Assembly (NCBI GenBank): GCA_025526915.1
Contig: JAHLKH010000095.1
Span: 1-64,000, forward strand
Length of the DNA: 64,000 bases
Direction of reading: 5' to 3'
From: Entophlyctis helioformis
Lineage: Eukaryota > Chytridiomycota > Chytridiomycetes > Chytridiales > Chytriomycetaceae
The first letter of the stretch is position 1. Every line of letters begins with the position of its first letter. The notes beneath the pieces are model-generated. The model saw only the letters and a list, made by a program, of their open reading frames with translations, searched no databases and was not told the DNA's origin. The position numbers were made by a program, and so were the translations under genes. Below are positions 1-9,624 of this stretch, in pieces.

Positions 1-1967
1 ACTTGGCCACTTGATAAAGGCAACGCCTGCGGTGGTGGTGCCGATCAGCACCGCGCCAATGACCGATGTGGAGTGCGGCACCTCGTGGAAGAGCCACAGC
101 CCAAACAGAAACGCAAACACAATGTCCAGGTTGCGCATCAGAGTTGCAGGCTGTGGTGCATTCATGTGAGTGCCAGATCCACAACAGCACGCATGAGAGA
201 TCAGCCATCCGACTTACACCGGCGTTGGCAAGTTGGAGTCCCTGCCATCCATCAAACAAGGGATGAAGCAAGCAGTGAGTCTGAGTGCAATCGTGACATC
301 AGAAGCAGCCGTCAATGACTTACCGCATTCAGGAAACACTGCGCTGCAAACGCCGCAATGCCGACAGAGAGCATGATTCCCCATTGCTCGAGTGTCCACG
401 ACATGACTGGCACAGGTGACTCAAAGGCGACGAGCAGGACAAAGGACAGCCCAGTGGATACCAGCCCAAAGTAGGTGACGTGGACCATAAAATGGACTCG
501 ATTACCAATGATGCGGACAAGACAATACGCTACAGAAAGCACAAGTGCGGCAAAGACAGCCGACAGTGAAGGAATGTATCGAGGGTATTTGTAAACGATT
601 CCTCCGGTGCCTTCTGTTGGATCGCGTGCACTAAAGATGAATTCTGGACGCGACACAAGAGCTGCACGGCACGTAATGGCGCGATCAGACGATCAGCATC
701 ACCCTTGAGGATGTAATGCATGCACGGGATGCACTGACCAACACCAGCCAGGCAGCACACGGACGCGAATGCATCCAGCACGGTGAACGGCTCGCCCAGA
801 AAGAGGAACGCGGCGATCGCTGTGAATGCCGGTCCAATGAAGAAGATGGCTGTCATGCAAAGAGCATCGCAGTGCATCAGCACCAACACAAGTCATGCAC
901 ACGACAGCGGGATGAATGCAGACAAGTGCGGCATGTGCGTACTGGTTCCATCGCCAAGCGGCATGTTGATGAGCGTGAAAAAGTAAAAGCCAAGACCGAT
1001 GGCACCGGCCGCGCCACGAGCAAGCAGCAGCCGCTTGTTGACGGCCGGTGGACCCCATGGCTCGACGCCAACGATCAGACATCCGATCACGCCGCAGATG
1101 AGCTGAATGACGGACCGCACAAACACGACCTGTGTGGATGGGAACGTGTTGCCGGCAATCTTGACGAACACGGACATGACCGAGAAGCCGAGTGCAGACA
1201 GCGCCTGTTGTTGTGCCGTTGCGTTGTGGTGTTGGATGCACGTTGGATGCACATTGGATGCAAGCAGGATGCAAGCCGGATGCACAAGGTTGTTGTCGTG
1301 GAAGGTCGATGCAGACACGCAGGTCCACCACCAAAGCCACCGATGCATCGCACATCAGATCGAGCGCAGCTGGTCAGCACAGCGGCCCCACATACTCGAG
1401 CAAGCATCCGTCGCACGGCTGTGGCATCACTGCCGTCCACAAAGCAGCAGCAGCACCAGCCAGTTGGCTTCCACGATGCCGATGCTGCTCTGCTCCGTCC
1501 GTCTGTCTGCGGGCAAACAGTCGCAGGCGATGGATCGACGCTGTTGAACGCACCATGTATGCAAGGCCGAGCACTTCTTTGCGTCCCCTTGTCGACTCTG
1601 GCGCACCCGCCCCACCACCGAGCAGCGGCCTTTGCAGACTATTCGCCTCTTCATCGGCGGCGTCCTCAATCTCGATGCTGTCGCTGTCGTAGCCGTCATC
1701 GGCATGTGCGGCGAATGTGTCGGAGGCCGCTGGCACAGCCGGGCTGGACGGACTTGATGCAAGCCGATTGGCCTTGAGAGTGATGGGGCCGGGCGGCTGG
1801 GTGTCTGGCTGGGCAGGCTTGCTGCCGCTCTGGAACGGCTCGAGCTCGTGGCCATCGTGCTGGTGGCGAACGGGGCTCTGGCCGCCATGGCTGCTGGCAT
1901 AGTCGCTCGCGGGCTGCTCCTCTCGCTCCTCCCGCTCCATGGATGTTGAAAAATGGCGGAAGAACAT
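1..1967 (-). CDS. EamA/DMT-superfamily membrane transporter, copy A (3' end beyond window)
   Basis: Integral membrane transporter of the drug/metabolite transporter (EamA, SLC35G-like) type; substrate unknown. Exons on the minus strand: 1554-1967, 943-1204, 745-849, 324-661 and 150 to the window edge, all in phase with GT-AG introns. Two EamA-like halves of hydrophobic segments are visible; the motifs PLGDGT and FLFLGEPFT match the family. The acidic, serine-rich N-terminal tail (about 120 residues, start ATG at 1965-1967; a second ATG lies at 1938-1940) is longer than in copy B. The last exon is open at base 1, so the C-terminus is missing. Only about 60 bp separate this gene from the 3' end of copy B. 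Exons 2, 3 and 5 and the introns are almost identical to copy B, while exon 1 and the start of exon 4 differ. Confidence 0.85.
1234..1284. repeat. Five-copy 11-bp array (GGATGCA core) in intron 1 of transporter copy A
   Basis: The heptamer GGATGCA occurs at 1234, 1245, 1256, 1267 and 1278, an exact 11-bp period, about 30 bp from the exon 2 acceptor. The same array lies at the matching place in copy B. Confidence 0.8.
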
Positions 1968-2026
1968 TGTGGCGGTGGCAGGCCTGTTGCTTCACTCAAG
2001 CACGGCAACAGAGGCAAGCGGGTCTC

Positions 2027-3771
2027 TCACGCCCGGGATCGGAGCCACTTGATAAAGGCAACGCCTGCGGTGGTGGTGCCGATCAGCACCGCGCCAATGA
2101 CCGATGTGGAGTGCGGCACCTCGTGGAAGAGCCACAGCCCAAACAGAAACGCAAACACAATGTCCAGGTTGCGCATCAGAGTTGCAGGCTGTGGTGCATT
2201 CATGTGAGTGCCAGATCCACAACAGCACGCATGAGAGATCAGCCATCCGACTTACACCGGCGTTGGCAAGTTGGAGTCCCTGCCATCCATCAAACAAGGG
2301 ATGAAGCAAGCAGTGAGTCTGAGTGCAATCGTGACATCAGAAGCAGCCGTCAATGACTTACCGCATTCAGGAAACACTGCGCTGCAAATGCCGCAATGCC
2401 GACAGAGAGCATGATGCCCCATTGCTCGAGTGTCCACGACATGACTGGCACAGGTAACTCAAAGGCGACGAGCAGGACAAAGGACAGCCCAGTGGACACT
2501 AGTCCAAAGTAGGTGACATTAACCATAAAATGGACCCGTTTGCCAATCAGACGAACGAGGCAGTATGCAATCGACGACATGATGGCACCGAGGAGCGCTG
2601 CAATGGTCGGAATGTACAAGGGGTAACGGAAGTGGTGCTCATCGGGGCTAGCCTTTTCTGGAGGGCCAAAGATGAATTCTGGACGCGACACAAGAGCTGC
2701 ACGGCACGTAATGGCGCGATCAGACGATCAGCATCACCCTTGAGGATGTAATGCATGCACGGGATGCACTGACCAACACCAGCCAGGCAGCACACGGACG
2801 CGAATGCATCCAGCACGGTGAACGGCTCGCCCAGAAAGAGGAACGCGGCGATCGCTGTGAATGCCGGTCCAATGAAGAAGATGGCTGTCATGCAAAGAGC
2901 ATCGCAGTGCATCAGCACCAACACAAGTCATGCACACGACAGCGGGATGAATGCAGACAAGTGCGGCATGTGCGTACTGGTTCCATCGCCAAGCGGCATG
3001 TTGATGAGCGTGAAAAAGTAAAAGCCAAGACCGATGGCACCGGCCGCGCCACGAGCAAGCAGCAGCCGCTTGTTGACGGCCGGTGGACCCCATGGCTCGA
3101 CGCCAACGATCAGACATCCGATCACGCCGCAGATGAGCTGAATGACGGACCGCACAAACACGACCTGTGTGGATGGGAACGTGTTGCCGGCAATCTTGAC
3201 GAACACGGACATGACCGAGAAGCCGAGTGCAGACAGCGCCTGTTGTTGTGCCGTTGCGTTGTGGTGTTGGATGCACGTTGGATGCACATTGGATGCAAGC
3301 AGGATGCAAGCAGGATGCACAAGGTTGTTGTCGTGGAAGGTCGATGCAGACACGCAGGTCCACCACCAAAGCCACCGATGCATCGCACATCAGATCGAGC
3401 GCAGCTGGTCAGCACAGCGGCCCCACACACTCGAGCAAGCATCCGCTGCACGGCTGTGGCATCACTGCCGTCCACAAAGCAGCAGTAGCAGTAGTAGCCA
3501 GTTGGCTTCCATGATGCCGATGCTGCTCTGCTCCGTCCGTCTGTCTGCGGGCAAACAGTCGCAGGCGAAGGATCGACGCTGTTGAACGCACCATGTATGC
3601 AAGGCCGAGCACCTCTTTGCGGCCCACCGAGGCCAGCGACAACGAAGAGCCTGTAGCTGCAGCAAGCAGGGGTCTGCTCTCTCCATTGCCTTCAACAGCA
3701 GCTTCGGCATCTGGGCTCTCGTCTTCCAGTTCAGGCACGTCCTCGACCACGACTTCTGCGGCTGGAACCAT
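2027..3771 (-). CDS. EamA/DMT-superfamily membrane transporter, copy B
   Basis: Complete tandem paralogue of the preceding gene, predicted 347 aa. Exons: 3592-3771, 2978-3239, 2780-2884, 2362-2696 and 2027-2188 (stop TGA). All phases agree: 0, 1, 1, 0. Start is the ATG at 3769-3771; an in-frame TAA lies about 30 nt upstream. About ten hydrophobic segments follow an acidic 50-residue cytosolic tail. Between the two halves the loop after RPEFIF is different from copy A (starts GPPEKASP here, SARDPTEG there), and the next two membrane segments diverge before identity resumes. Substrate not predictable; SLC35G/EamA members move nucleotide sugars, organic acids or amino acids. Family call is secure, function is not. 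Confidence 0.88.
3269..3319. repeat. Five-copy 11-bp array (GGATGCA core) in intron 1 of transporter copy B
   Basis: Duplicate of the array at 1234-1284, offset by 2,035 bp like the surrounding exons, with one base changed between the fourth and fifth units. Confidence 0.8.
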
Positions 3772-3832
3772 CACGTTTGGCGAATGTGGACAACGGATTT
3801 ATTGCTGACATCCAAGAGGTACCCCGCCGCCG

Positions 3833-5238
3833 TCAAGGATCACCGGCAGCAGAAGCGCCAGGATCAGGCGGACCTTGGATACCGTTTTTGGGCTTCCGCT
3901 TTCTCTCTTTCCTGCGTTTCGGTGGTGGCTGCCCTGCACGAGCAGCAGCATCAGCAGCAACAGCCAAAACGTCATCGCTGATTGCCAGAGCAGGATCGCT
4001 GGGGGCAGCAACGGGCTCCAAAGCAGGGTCCATGGCAGGAGCGGCAGGAGCAGAGCGAGGGCGATGTTGCGGAACCAGTCTCGGCGCGTTATGGGGTCGA
4101 ATGTACGCATCCAGAGCACCAGGAGGAGCATTCAATGGATCGTACAGTGGCAACGGAGTCATGAAGCGCGCGGTGCTAGCTACGCTTGTCGGGTCTCGTT
4201 TCTTCTGCCAGTGGCCCCGCTCCGTGTCGCTTCTCGGTGCAGTGAAGTGTACCGCACTGGATCCACCAGACACATTCCATGACGACGACGGTGCGGGCGA
4301 CAGTGACGGTGCAGATCGGAACCGCGGTGATGAGCCAGTATCTGCGAATATGGGGTTGCTTGCAACAATATCTCGAATGTCTTCACTTGGATGATCAGCA
4401 AGACGTTGAAGCCAGAGAATGAGCGACAAGAGCGACGTGTCCTGCGTTGGATCGACGCCAGAGTTCACGTCAAGATACGTAAACTCTGGGATCTGGATGC
4501 TGTTCTTTGGCGTCTTGCGCGACTTTGCTGGTGTGTCGTCGATCAGGAGAGTGTTTTTCTAAACGGCCACAGCCATGCCGAGCGTGTCCGATCCCAGCGT
4601 GCAGTGTTGGCAAAGGTGGCATCCATACGTTCCAAAAGCAACCGACACCAGCAGCCGGTTTCCATCGTGTTAGCAGCACGGCGACTGGAGACTGTGGTCG
4701 CGATGATCTGGCCATCGCAAGCCCACCTCGGACCAGATGCCTCTTGGGTTGACCTCGCTGCTGCGCCAGATGCGAGTCAGATCCTTGAGCACCTTGGAGG
4801 ATGAGCGGTCGAGCGGTGCATTGTCGCAGTGCGTGCGGTCCCAGATGAAGGATGCCTGTGAGAGTTGGCGCTCGCTCAAGACAAGGCGAGTCAATCCAAA
4901 GGCGTTCTCTGGCTGGGCAGACGTCCACACGCCGACGGTGATGTTGGGCAAGCTGGCCGTGAACCTGAAGAGCGAGTCGACATGCGGCCGAAGGAAGCAC
5001 CTGCAGACGCAAGGAGGCAGCGTCAGTTCAAGCAAGCCGGCGCCATGCATTGCGGACTGACGAGGCATGCCTGCCGAGCGACAGCCGAGCCATGCACGCA
5101 CTTGCTGCCACGGAAACCAAAGTCGGGCAAGGCCGGGAGAAAGGGGTTGGTGCGAGCAGCTTTGTACTCGCTGCCGCTCTTGAGCCGCTCCACCAGCGTG
5201 CCGTTGAGGTCAAATATGAGCAACAGCGGCCCTCTCAT
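3833..5238 (-). CDS. NIF/FCP1-like HAD-family phosphatase
   Basis: Predicted 378-aa protein of the NLI-interacting-factor/FCP1 branch of the HAD phosphatases. Exons: 5102-5238, 4727-5000 and 3833-4558; junction phases 2 and 0. Residues 6-11 carry the nucleophile loop FDLNGT; the family consensus is DxDGT, so the second Asp is Asn, as in a known DLNGT subgroup. Then follow RPHVDSLF, the hallmark GVWTSAQPENA, an FIWDRTHC segment and the late LLIDDTP acidic pair, in correct family order. The last 130 residues are proline/alanine-rich and end in a basic KRRKERKRKPK stretch that could be a nuclear localisation signal. Start is the ATG at 5236-5238, giving a short N-terminus before the motif; a more upstream ATG is not needed. 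Substrate unknown. Confidence 0.85.
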
Positions 5239-5294
5239 TAAAGTATGTGTTTGTGTGTTTGTGTGCAAGTGGCCGCCATGGTGTTTAATGAACG

Positions 5295-6476
5295 TCAAGG
5301 CGTTGGCGTCTTGCCCAGCGCACTTCTGAGCCGCACGAGCCTGGCCAGCATCGCATGCAGCGGCATCGGCCGTCCCTGCTGGGCAGCCAGCCCGACGACG
5401 AACCCATTCAGAAAGTCAATCTCGGTCTCTCGTCCGGCAGCGAGATCCACAAGCATGCTGTTGCGGTTGGCTGCGGTCTTGCGCGCCACATCCAGCACAA
5501 CGGCTGCCAGCGCCTGCGCGTTGGATATGTGCGGCTCGTGCGGCGTGATGAGCGGCAGCGCCAAGGGTGCAATCTCGTCGCACAGCGATTGGACAATTGC
5601 GATGCCTTCTGTTCCCAGATCTGCGCTGCTGCTGCTGCTACTGCTGCTGCTGGTTGTTGGCACAGATGCGGCTGACGTCAAAGTAAAGAGGCCGCCGTTT
5701 GGACAGCCCAGAAGCGCGACGACTGGGTTCAGACACGAGTTGACGACCAGCTTGAGGACGAGCTGCGCTTGAAGGCGATCCGATGGCACCACAGAGACGG
5801 CCAGATGCGACCACGCGCTGCCAAGCATGTCCAGCACGTCCTGAGCCTCGTCGGGCTCGCCGCCATGTCCAAGCTCTGCGCTGTGGCCCAGCGACGAAAG
5901 TGGACGCGATGCACGGCCGATCACGGTGTGGCCAAACCCAACGTGCTGCACCTGGAAGGGATTGCCCGCAGACCGAGTGACGCCGTGCGTGGTCAGGCCC
6001 AGCAGAAAGGTGGGCTGGATGTCGGGGCGGATGGACGGGAGTCGCTCTTGGACGGTGCGCAGCGTGCCAAGGACGCCGTTTTGGAGAAGCAAGATGGTTG
6101 GCCGCGACGACAAGCGTGGAATGAGGGGCAGGAGTGCCGGCCATGTCTGATGCGCTCTTGTGGTGACAATGAGGGTGGATATGGGCTCTGAGCGCTGCGT
6201 GCCGCTTGTATCTGCTGGCGGTGCCGAGTCTTGGCAGTCAAACCGAACGTCCTGCAGATGCAGATGCGGCTTGTGCTGCTGGCTGGGAACGCCGGTCTGC
6301 TCGACGACCGAAGCAAGCGAGCCGCCAGCCAGAAAGGCAGACTTGGAGGGCTCTCGCAAGAGCAGCGTCACGGCTGTCTTGCCTGCCGCTGCGACCGACT
6401 GGGCCAGATGCGCTGCATGCAGCAGACCGACGGCGCCAGCACCCAGGATGTGCACACGTCTGACAGCTTGTGCCAT
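5295..6476 (-). CDS. PAN5: 2-dehydropantoate 2-reductase (ketopantoate reductase)
   Basis: Single-exon gene, 393 aa, for NADPH-dependent reduction of ketopantoate to pantoate, the second step of pantothenate and CoA synthesis. The N-terminus has the Rossmann loop HILGAGAVGLLHA (GxGxxG). Mid-protein LLLQNGVLG matches the NAD(P)-binding domain. The catalytic helix LKLVVNSCLNPVVALLG contains the expected Lys and Asn residues. The C-terminal part ETEIDFLNGFVV carries the E-T-x-x-x-x-x-G-x-V type signature of the family (here E-IDFLNGFVV). A serine run (about residues 275-284, near SSSSSSSS) is low complexity. Start ATG 6474-6476, stop TGA at 5295-5297. Lies between the phosphatase and a zinc-finger gene on the same strand. 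Confidence 0.93.
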   Translation of the reverse strand: MAQAVRRVHILGAGAVGLLHAAHLAQSVAAAGKTAVTLLLREPSKSAFLAGGSLASVVEQTGVPSQQHKPHLHLQDVRFDCQDSAPPADTSGTQRSEPISTLIVTTRAHQTWPALLPLIPRLSSRPTILLLQNGVLGTLRTVQERLPSIRPDIQPTFLLGLTTHGVTRSAGNPFQVQHVGFGHTVIGRASRPLSSLGHSAELGHGGEPDEAQDVLDMLGSAWSHLAVSVVPSDRLQAQLVLKLVVNSCLNPVVALLGCPNGGLFTLTSAASVPTTSSSSSSSSSADLGTEGIAIVQSLCDEIAPLALPLITPHEPHISNAQALAAVVLDVARKTAANRNSMLVDLAAGRETEIDFLNGFVVGLAAQQGRPMPLHAMLARLVRLRSALGKTPTP

Positions 6477-6626
6477 TCAAGTCCCGTCACGGTGTCGAGT
6501 TTGGAGGCAATGCAGTCGTTGGCGAGATCTGCTCGTCTGCCAAACCGTCCACTCCATCCACTTGGCCAGTGCAACGCTAGAGACAGTATATCAATGTATT
6601 TGAGGCTTGGTCACACTCTTGGTGCC

Positions 6627-6656
6627 ACACCCTCGACCATCTTGTGTCGAGGGTGT
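6627..6656. other. Perfect 11-bp inverted repeat with 8-nt loop
   Basis: ACACCCTCGAC (6627-6637) pairs exactly with GTCGAGGGTGT (6646-6656) around an 8-nt loop. It lies between the 3' end of the zinc-finger gene and the start of PAN5, both on the minus strand, so it could be in a 3' UTR or act as a dyad binding site. Confidence 0.7.
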
Positions 6657-6772
6657 AACAATAACTTATGATAATAATCCATGGCGATCTGTGAATGCAG
6701 GTGGTGGTGGTGGTGAGATGCCGATGGTAGGTTGGTCGGCTGGCCGAGAGAGTGCATGCTCAATGGCGCGCT

Positions 6773-8964
6773 CTACTGCATGTCGTCGTCGCGGTCGTCG
6801 CGGTCGTCGCCACGGTCTTCGTCAGAGAACGATCCAACCGTCTGGTCATCGTCATCGACCATGTCGTCGCTGTTGCTCAAGCCAGCAGCCGCAGAGCCGG
6901 CCATGCCGTCGAGTGGCGCGCCAGAGGCATCCACAGAGACGGCCATCGTGGCATGGGCGGCGTCGCGACGCAGACGATTGGACGCCTTGCCAACGCGGCC
7001 AGTTGACTTGCGAGCAAAGACGCTCGACACGCAGCGGTACTGGCGGATGGCGGGGTCCATGTTGATGTGCCGGCTGAGAGCATCACGACGGCAAAAGACT
7101 GTTGCAGATCAAGCGGCCAGAGTCAGTTGGCTGAGCGTGGTAGTTAGAAGCAACGACAGATTCTCACCTTTGCCACAGCGATGGCAGACAAAGCGCTTGT
7201 CTTCTTGGTGGATGCGCATGTGGCGGGTCAGGTCGTGGTGGCGAAGAAACGAGGCATCGCACGATGTGCACGGGAAGCGCTGCTGCAGGCTCTCGTGGAC
7301 GCGCATGTGCGAGCGGAGGTGGCAGCTGCGGAAAAATTCCTTTTGGCAGACTGGCGCACCAAGATGCGACGGATCGATGGATGGATGGATGGATGGATGG
7401 ATGGATGGATGGATGGATGGATGGATGATTGATGGCGCCGAAAGGGGGAAAGTGACACAGCGCAGCGTTGTGCCGAGGAGGAGAGGCAGAGCCACACCAT
7501 GAGCAGCCACATGTCAGTTCAACTGTGCGGCCGCCAGATGCGTGCGGACAAGCGATCCCGCCAGATCGCGCGGACGGTGCGGACGGTGCGGATGGCCAAC
7601 GTACCTGGGCAGACTCGGTCGCTGGCATTGACCGAGGCGGCCAGCGAGCCTGGAGCGGCAGCGAGCGCTGTGGGCGAGGGTGGCGACGATGGCAATGACA
7701 ACGACGACGACGACGACGACGACGAGGCACGCGAGCGACAGGGTGCCTTGGCAGCGGGGGCGGCCTTGCTGGTTGCCAGGGCTGCTGCGGCATGAGCAGC
7801 GAGCGGCGGCTGGGGCTGCTGCACCTGGGTCTCGGCCAGAGGTTTAGCATGGCTGTCCAGTGTCACGTCGCGGGGCGGGGGCACAGGCGAATGAGCTGGG
7901 CAGGAGGTGGTGCACTGAATCATCTGATGGTTCAGGTGACTAAGCAGCTGCTGGTGCTGGGGCTGCTGGTGCTGCTGCTGGTGGCCGCGGGCGTGCTGGT
8001 GGTGTTTGAGGCCCAGGAGCGACGAGGCCGTGGCCAGGTCCTGGTCAGCGGTGGAGCTGCAGGACGGCGTCGGGGCAGCCTGTGCACCGGCGTGGTAGCC
8101 GGCCCGCGCGAGGACCTGTGCAGAGCCGTCATGCAGGTCATCCATCTGGTGCACGCCATGCATCTCGTGTGTCGTCAGCGTGGTCGATGCAGCGTGATTG
8201 GGCAGTGCCGACGGAAACGCGGAGATCGGTCTGCGGGGGATGAATGGTTGATTCAGGCCGTGTGCCGACAGGAGAGCCGGCTGAGATGACACAGGCGACG
8301 CCGGGATGCGGCCATGGATGCGGCCTTGGATGGCGGGCTGATGCTGGTGCTGGTGCTGGTGCTGGTGGCGGCGGCGGTCTTGGAGCTGGAGAGGGGTGCC
8401 GGCGGCGTGTGCACCAAGGCCGGGCAGAGCAGGGGCGGCAGCGGCAGGAGCAGCAGGCAGCAGCACGAGGGGCGGCAGCGTCAGGCGGGGCTGCATGGCC
8501 GTCACATGAGGAGACGCTGTGGTGGCTCTCGGCAGCGAGCAAGCGCCGCCGCCCGTGCCCTTGTGCACGGAGCGGGCCTGATCGAGCACAGACAGATTCG
8601 GGGGCGGCGAGAGAGAGGTCGACGGCGGGCCGAGGAGCAGCGGCTCTGGCTCAAGCGTGGGCAGGAGCTGGACGGGCAGGAACAGCGGGCTGCAGTCGGT
8701 GCCCCGCCGCAGCTGCAGAGCAGCGTTGGTCAGCGAGTTGTCCAGATGCGGAGCCAGATCGACTTTCTGGCACGAGCGCTGGTGCTGCTGCTGGGGCTGG
8801 TACAAACGATGCTGCTGCTGCTGGTGGTGGTGGTGGTCCTGGCCGTGGTCGTAGTGGTGGGCACGGCGGGGCTCGTCCTTGTCCTTGGTGTCGGCGGCAG
8901 ACGTGGCGGCGCTCGGGGCAGACGGCGGCGTCAGCGCAGACGACGAGGAGCAGGCGGCCGACAT
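6773..8964 (-). CDS. C2H2 zinc-finger protein, putative transcription factor
   Basis: Predicted 622-aa nuclear protein. Exons: 7605-8964, 7168-7350, 6773-7098 (phases 1 and 1). The first 450 residues are low-complexity, rich in Ser, Pro, His and Gln (histidine/glutamine runs, ending in a serine block). Splicing then creates finger 1 ([18 protein letters not shown]), followed by finger 2 ([21 protein letters not shown]) broken here as C..C..H...H, and a third finger [17 protein letters not shown] whose final histidine is not found at the normal spacing. The acidic tail ([18 protein letters not shown]) may be an activation region. Start ATG at 8962-8964. The intron before exon 2 contains a GATG microsatellite. 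Target genes cannot be inferred. Confidence 0.85.
7376..7427. repeat. (GATG)n microsatellite in intron of the zinc-finger gene
   Basis: About 13 tandem GATG tetramers between the exon 1 donor (7604) and the exon 2 acceptor (7351). Confidence 0.95.
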
Positions 8965-9135
8965 GGTGATGTGTTGGTGCACAAACACACAAAAATCTCG
9001 CGGCCCCCCTTGAATGGAGGGGGCGGCGTCGGACGCTGATTGGATAAAGATTGGATGCAACAGGATGCGATGAAAATGCTTCTCCTGGTTTGCGCCGATC
9101 CTGCGTGGGACTTACTGTGCCTGCACGCCGCCCAG

Positions 9136-9588
9136 ACGGCGGGAATGGGGACGGCGGGAATGGGGACGGCGGGAATGGGGACGGCAGGGATGGCGAGCGA
9201 GCGAGCGAGCGAGCGAGCGGTGCACATCTGGCTGCACAGCGACGCCTCGGCGGCCGTTGAGGATGCAGCAGAGCCTGTGCCCGCGTGGGGGCACGGCAGC
9301 AGCGGCTGGAGGGCGGTAGTCGGAGGGCACGACGGCAGCAGGGGCAGGACAGCGGGGCACGTGGACAGCCGGCCGCCTGCGCCTCTCGCTGCTGCAGAAC
9401 AAATGCCCCGCGCAGCGCTTGCTGCCGGTCACGTGCCCGCCCCTCAAGGCACTGTGCACCTCTTGTGCACCTCTTGTGGACCCTTCTGGACCTCTTGTCG
9501 ACCCCTGTGGACCCTTCTGGACCCTGGGGCTGCGGCCCAACAGCCAGATCAACAGCCAACAGCCAACAGCCAACAGCCAACAGCCAAC
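9136..9588. repeat. Repeat-rich intergenic segment between golgin and zinc-finger genes
   Basis: The 660 bp between 8965 and 9624 hold no recognisable gene. Three and a half copies of a 15-bp unit ACGGCGGGAATGGGG occupy 9136-9190, a (GCGA)n run 9193-9219, a degenerate series built on CTTGTGGACC lies around 9463-9525, and a 7-bp AACAGCC array spans 9551-9588. This region should contain the promoter of the zinc-finger gene. Confidence 0.75.
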
Positions 9589-9624
9589 AACACGAAAGGA
9601 GGGGGCTGTATTCAAGACACGCCG

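Noticed and set aside
716..1777. 353-codon plus-strand frame over the transporter gene
   Set aside because: Low-complexity composition and it covers introns and exons of the minus-strand transporter alike.
3799..4131. Hydrophobic 110-codon minus-strand frame resembling a membrane protein
   Set aside because: It is a shifted reading of the Pro/Ala-rich tail of the phosphatase gene, whose own frame continues from conserved motifs.
9551..9588. Short regular repeats considered as a CRISPR-like array
   Set aside because: Seven-base units with no unique spacers, in a eukaryotic setting; a plain tandem repeat.
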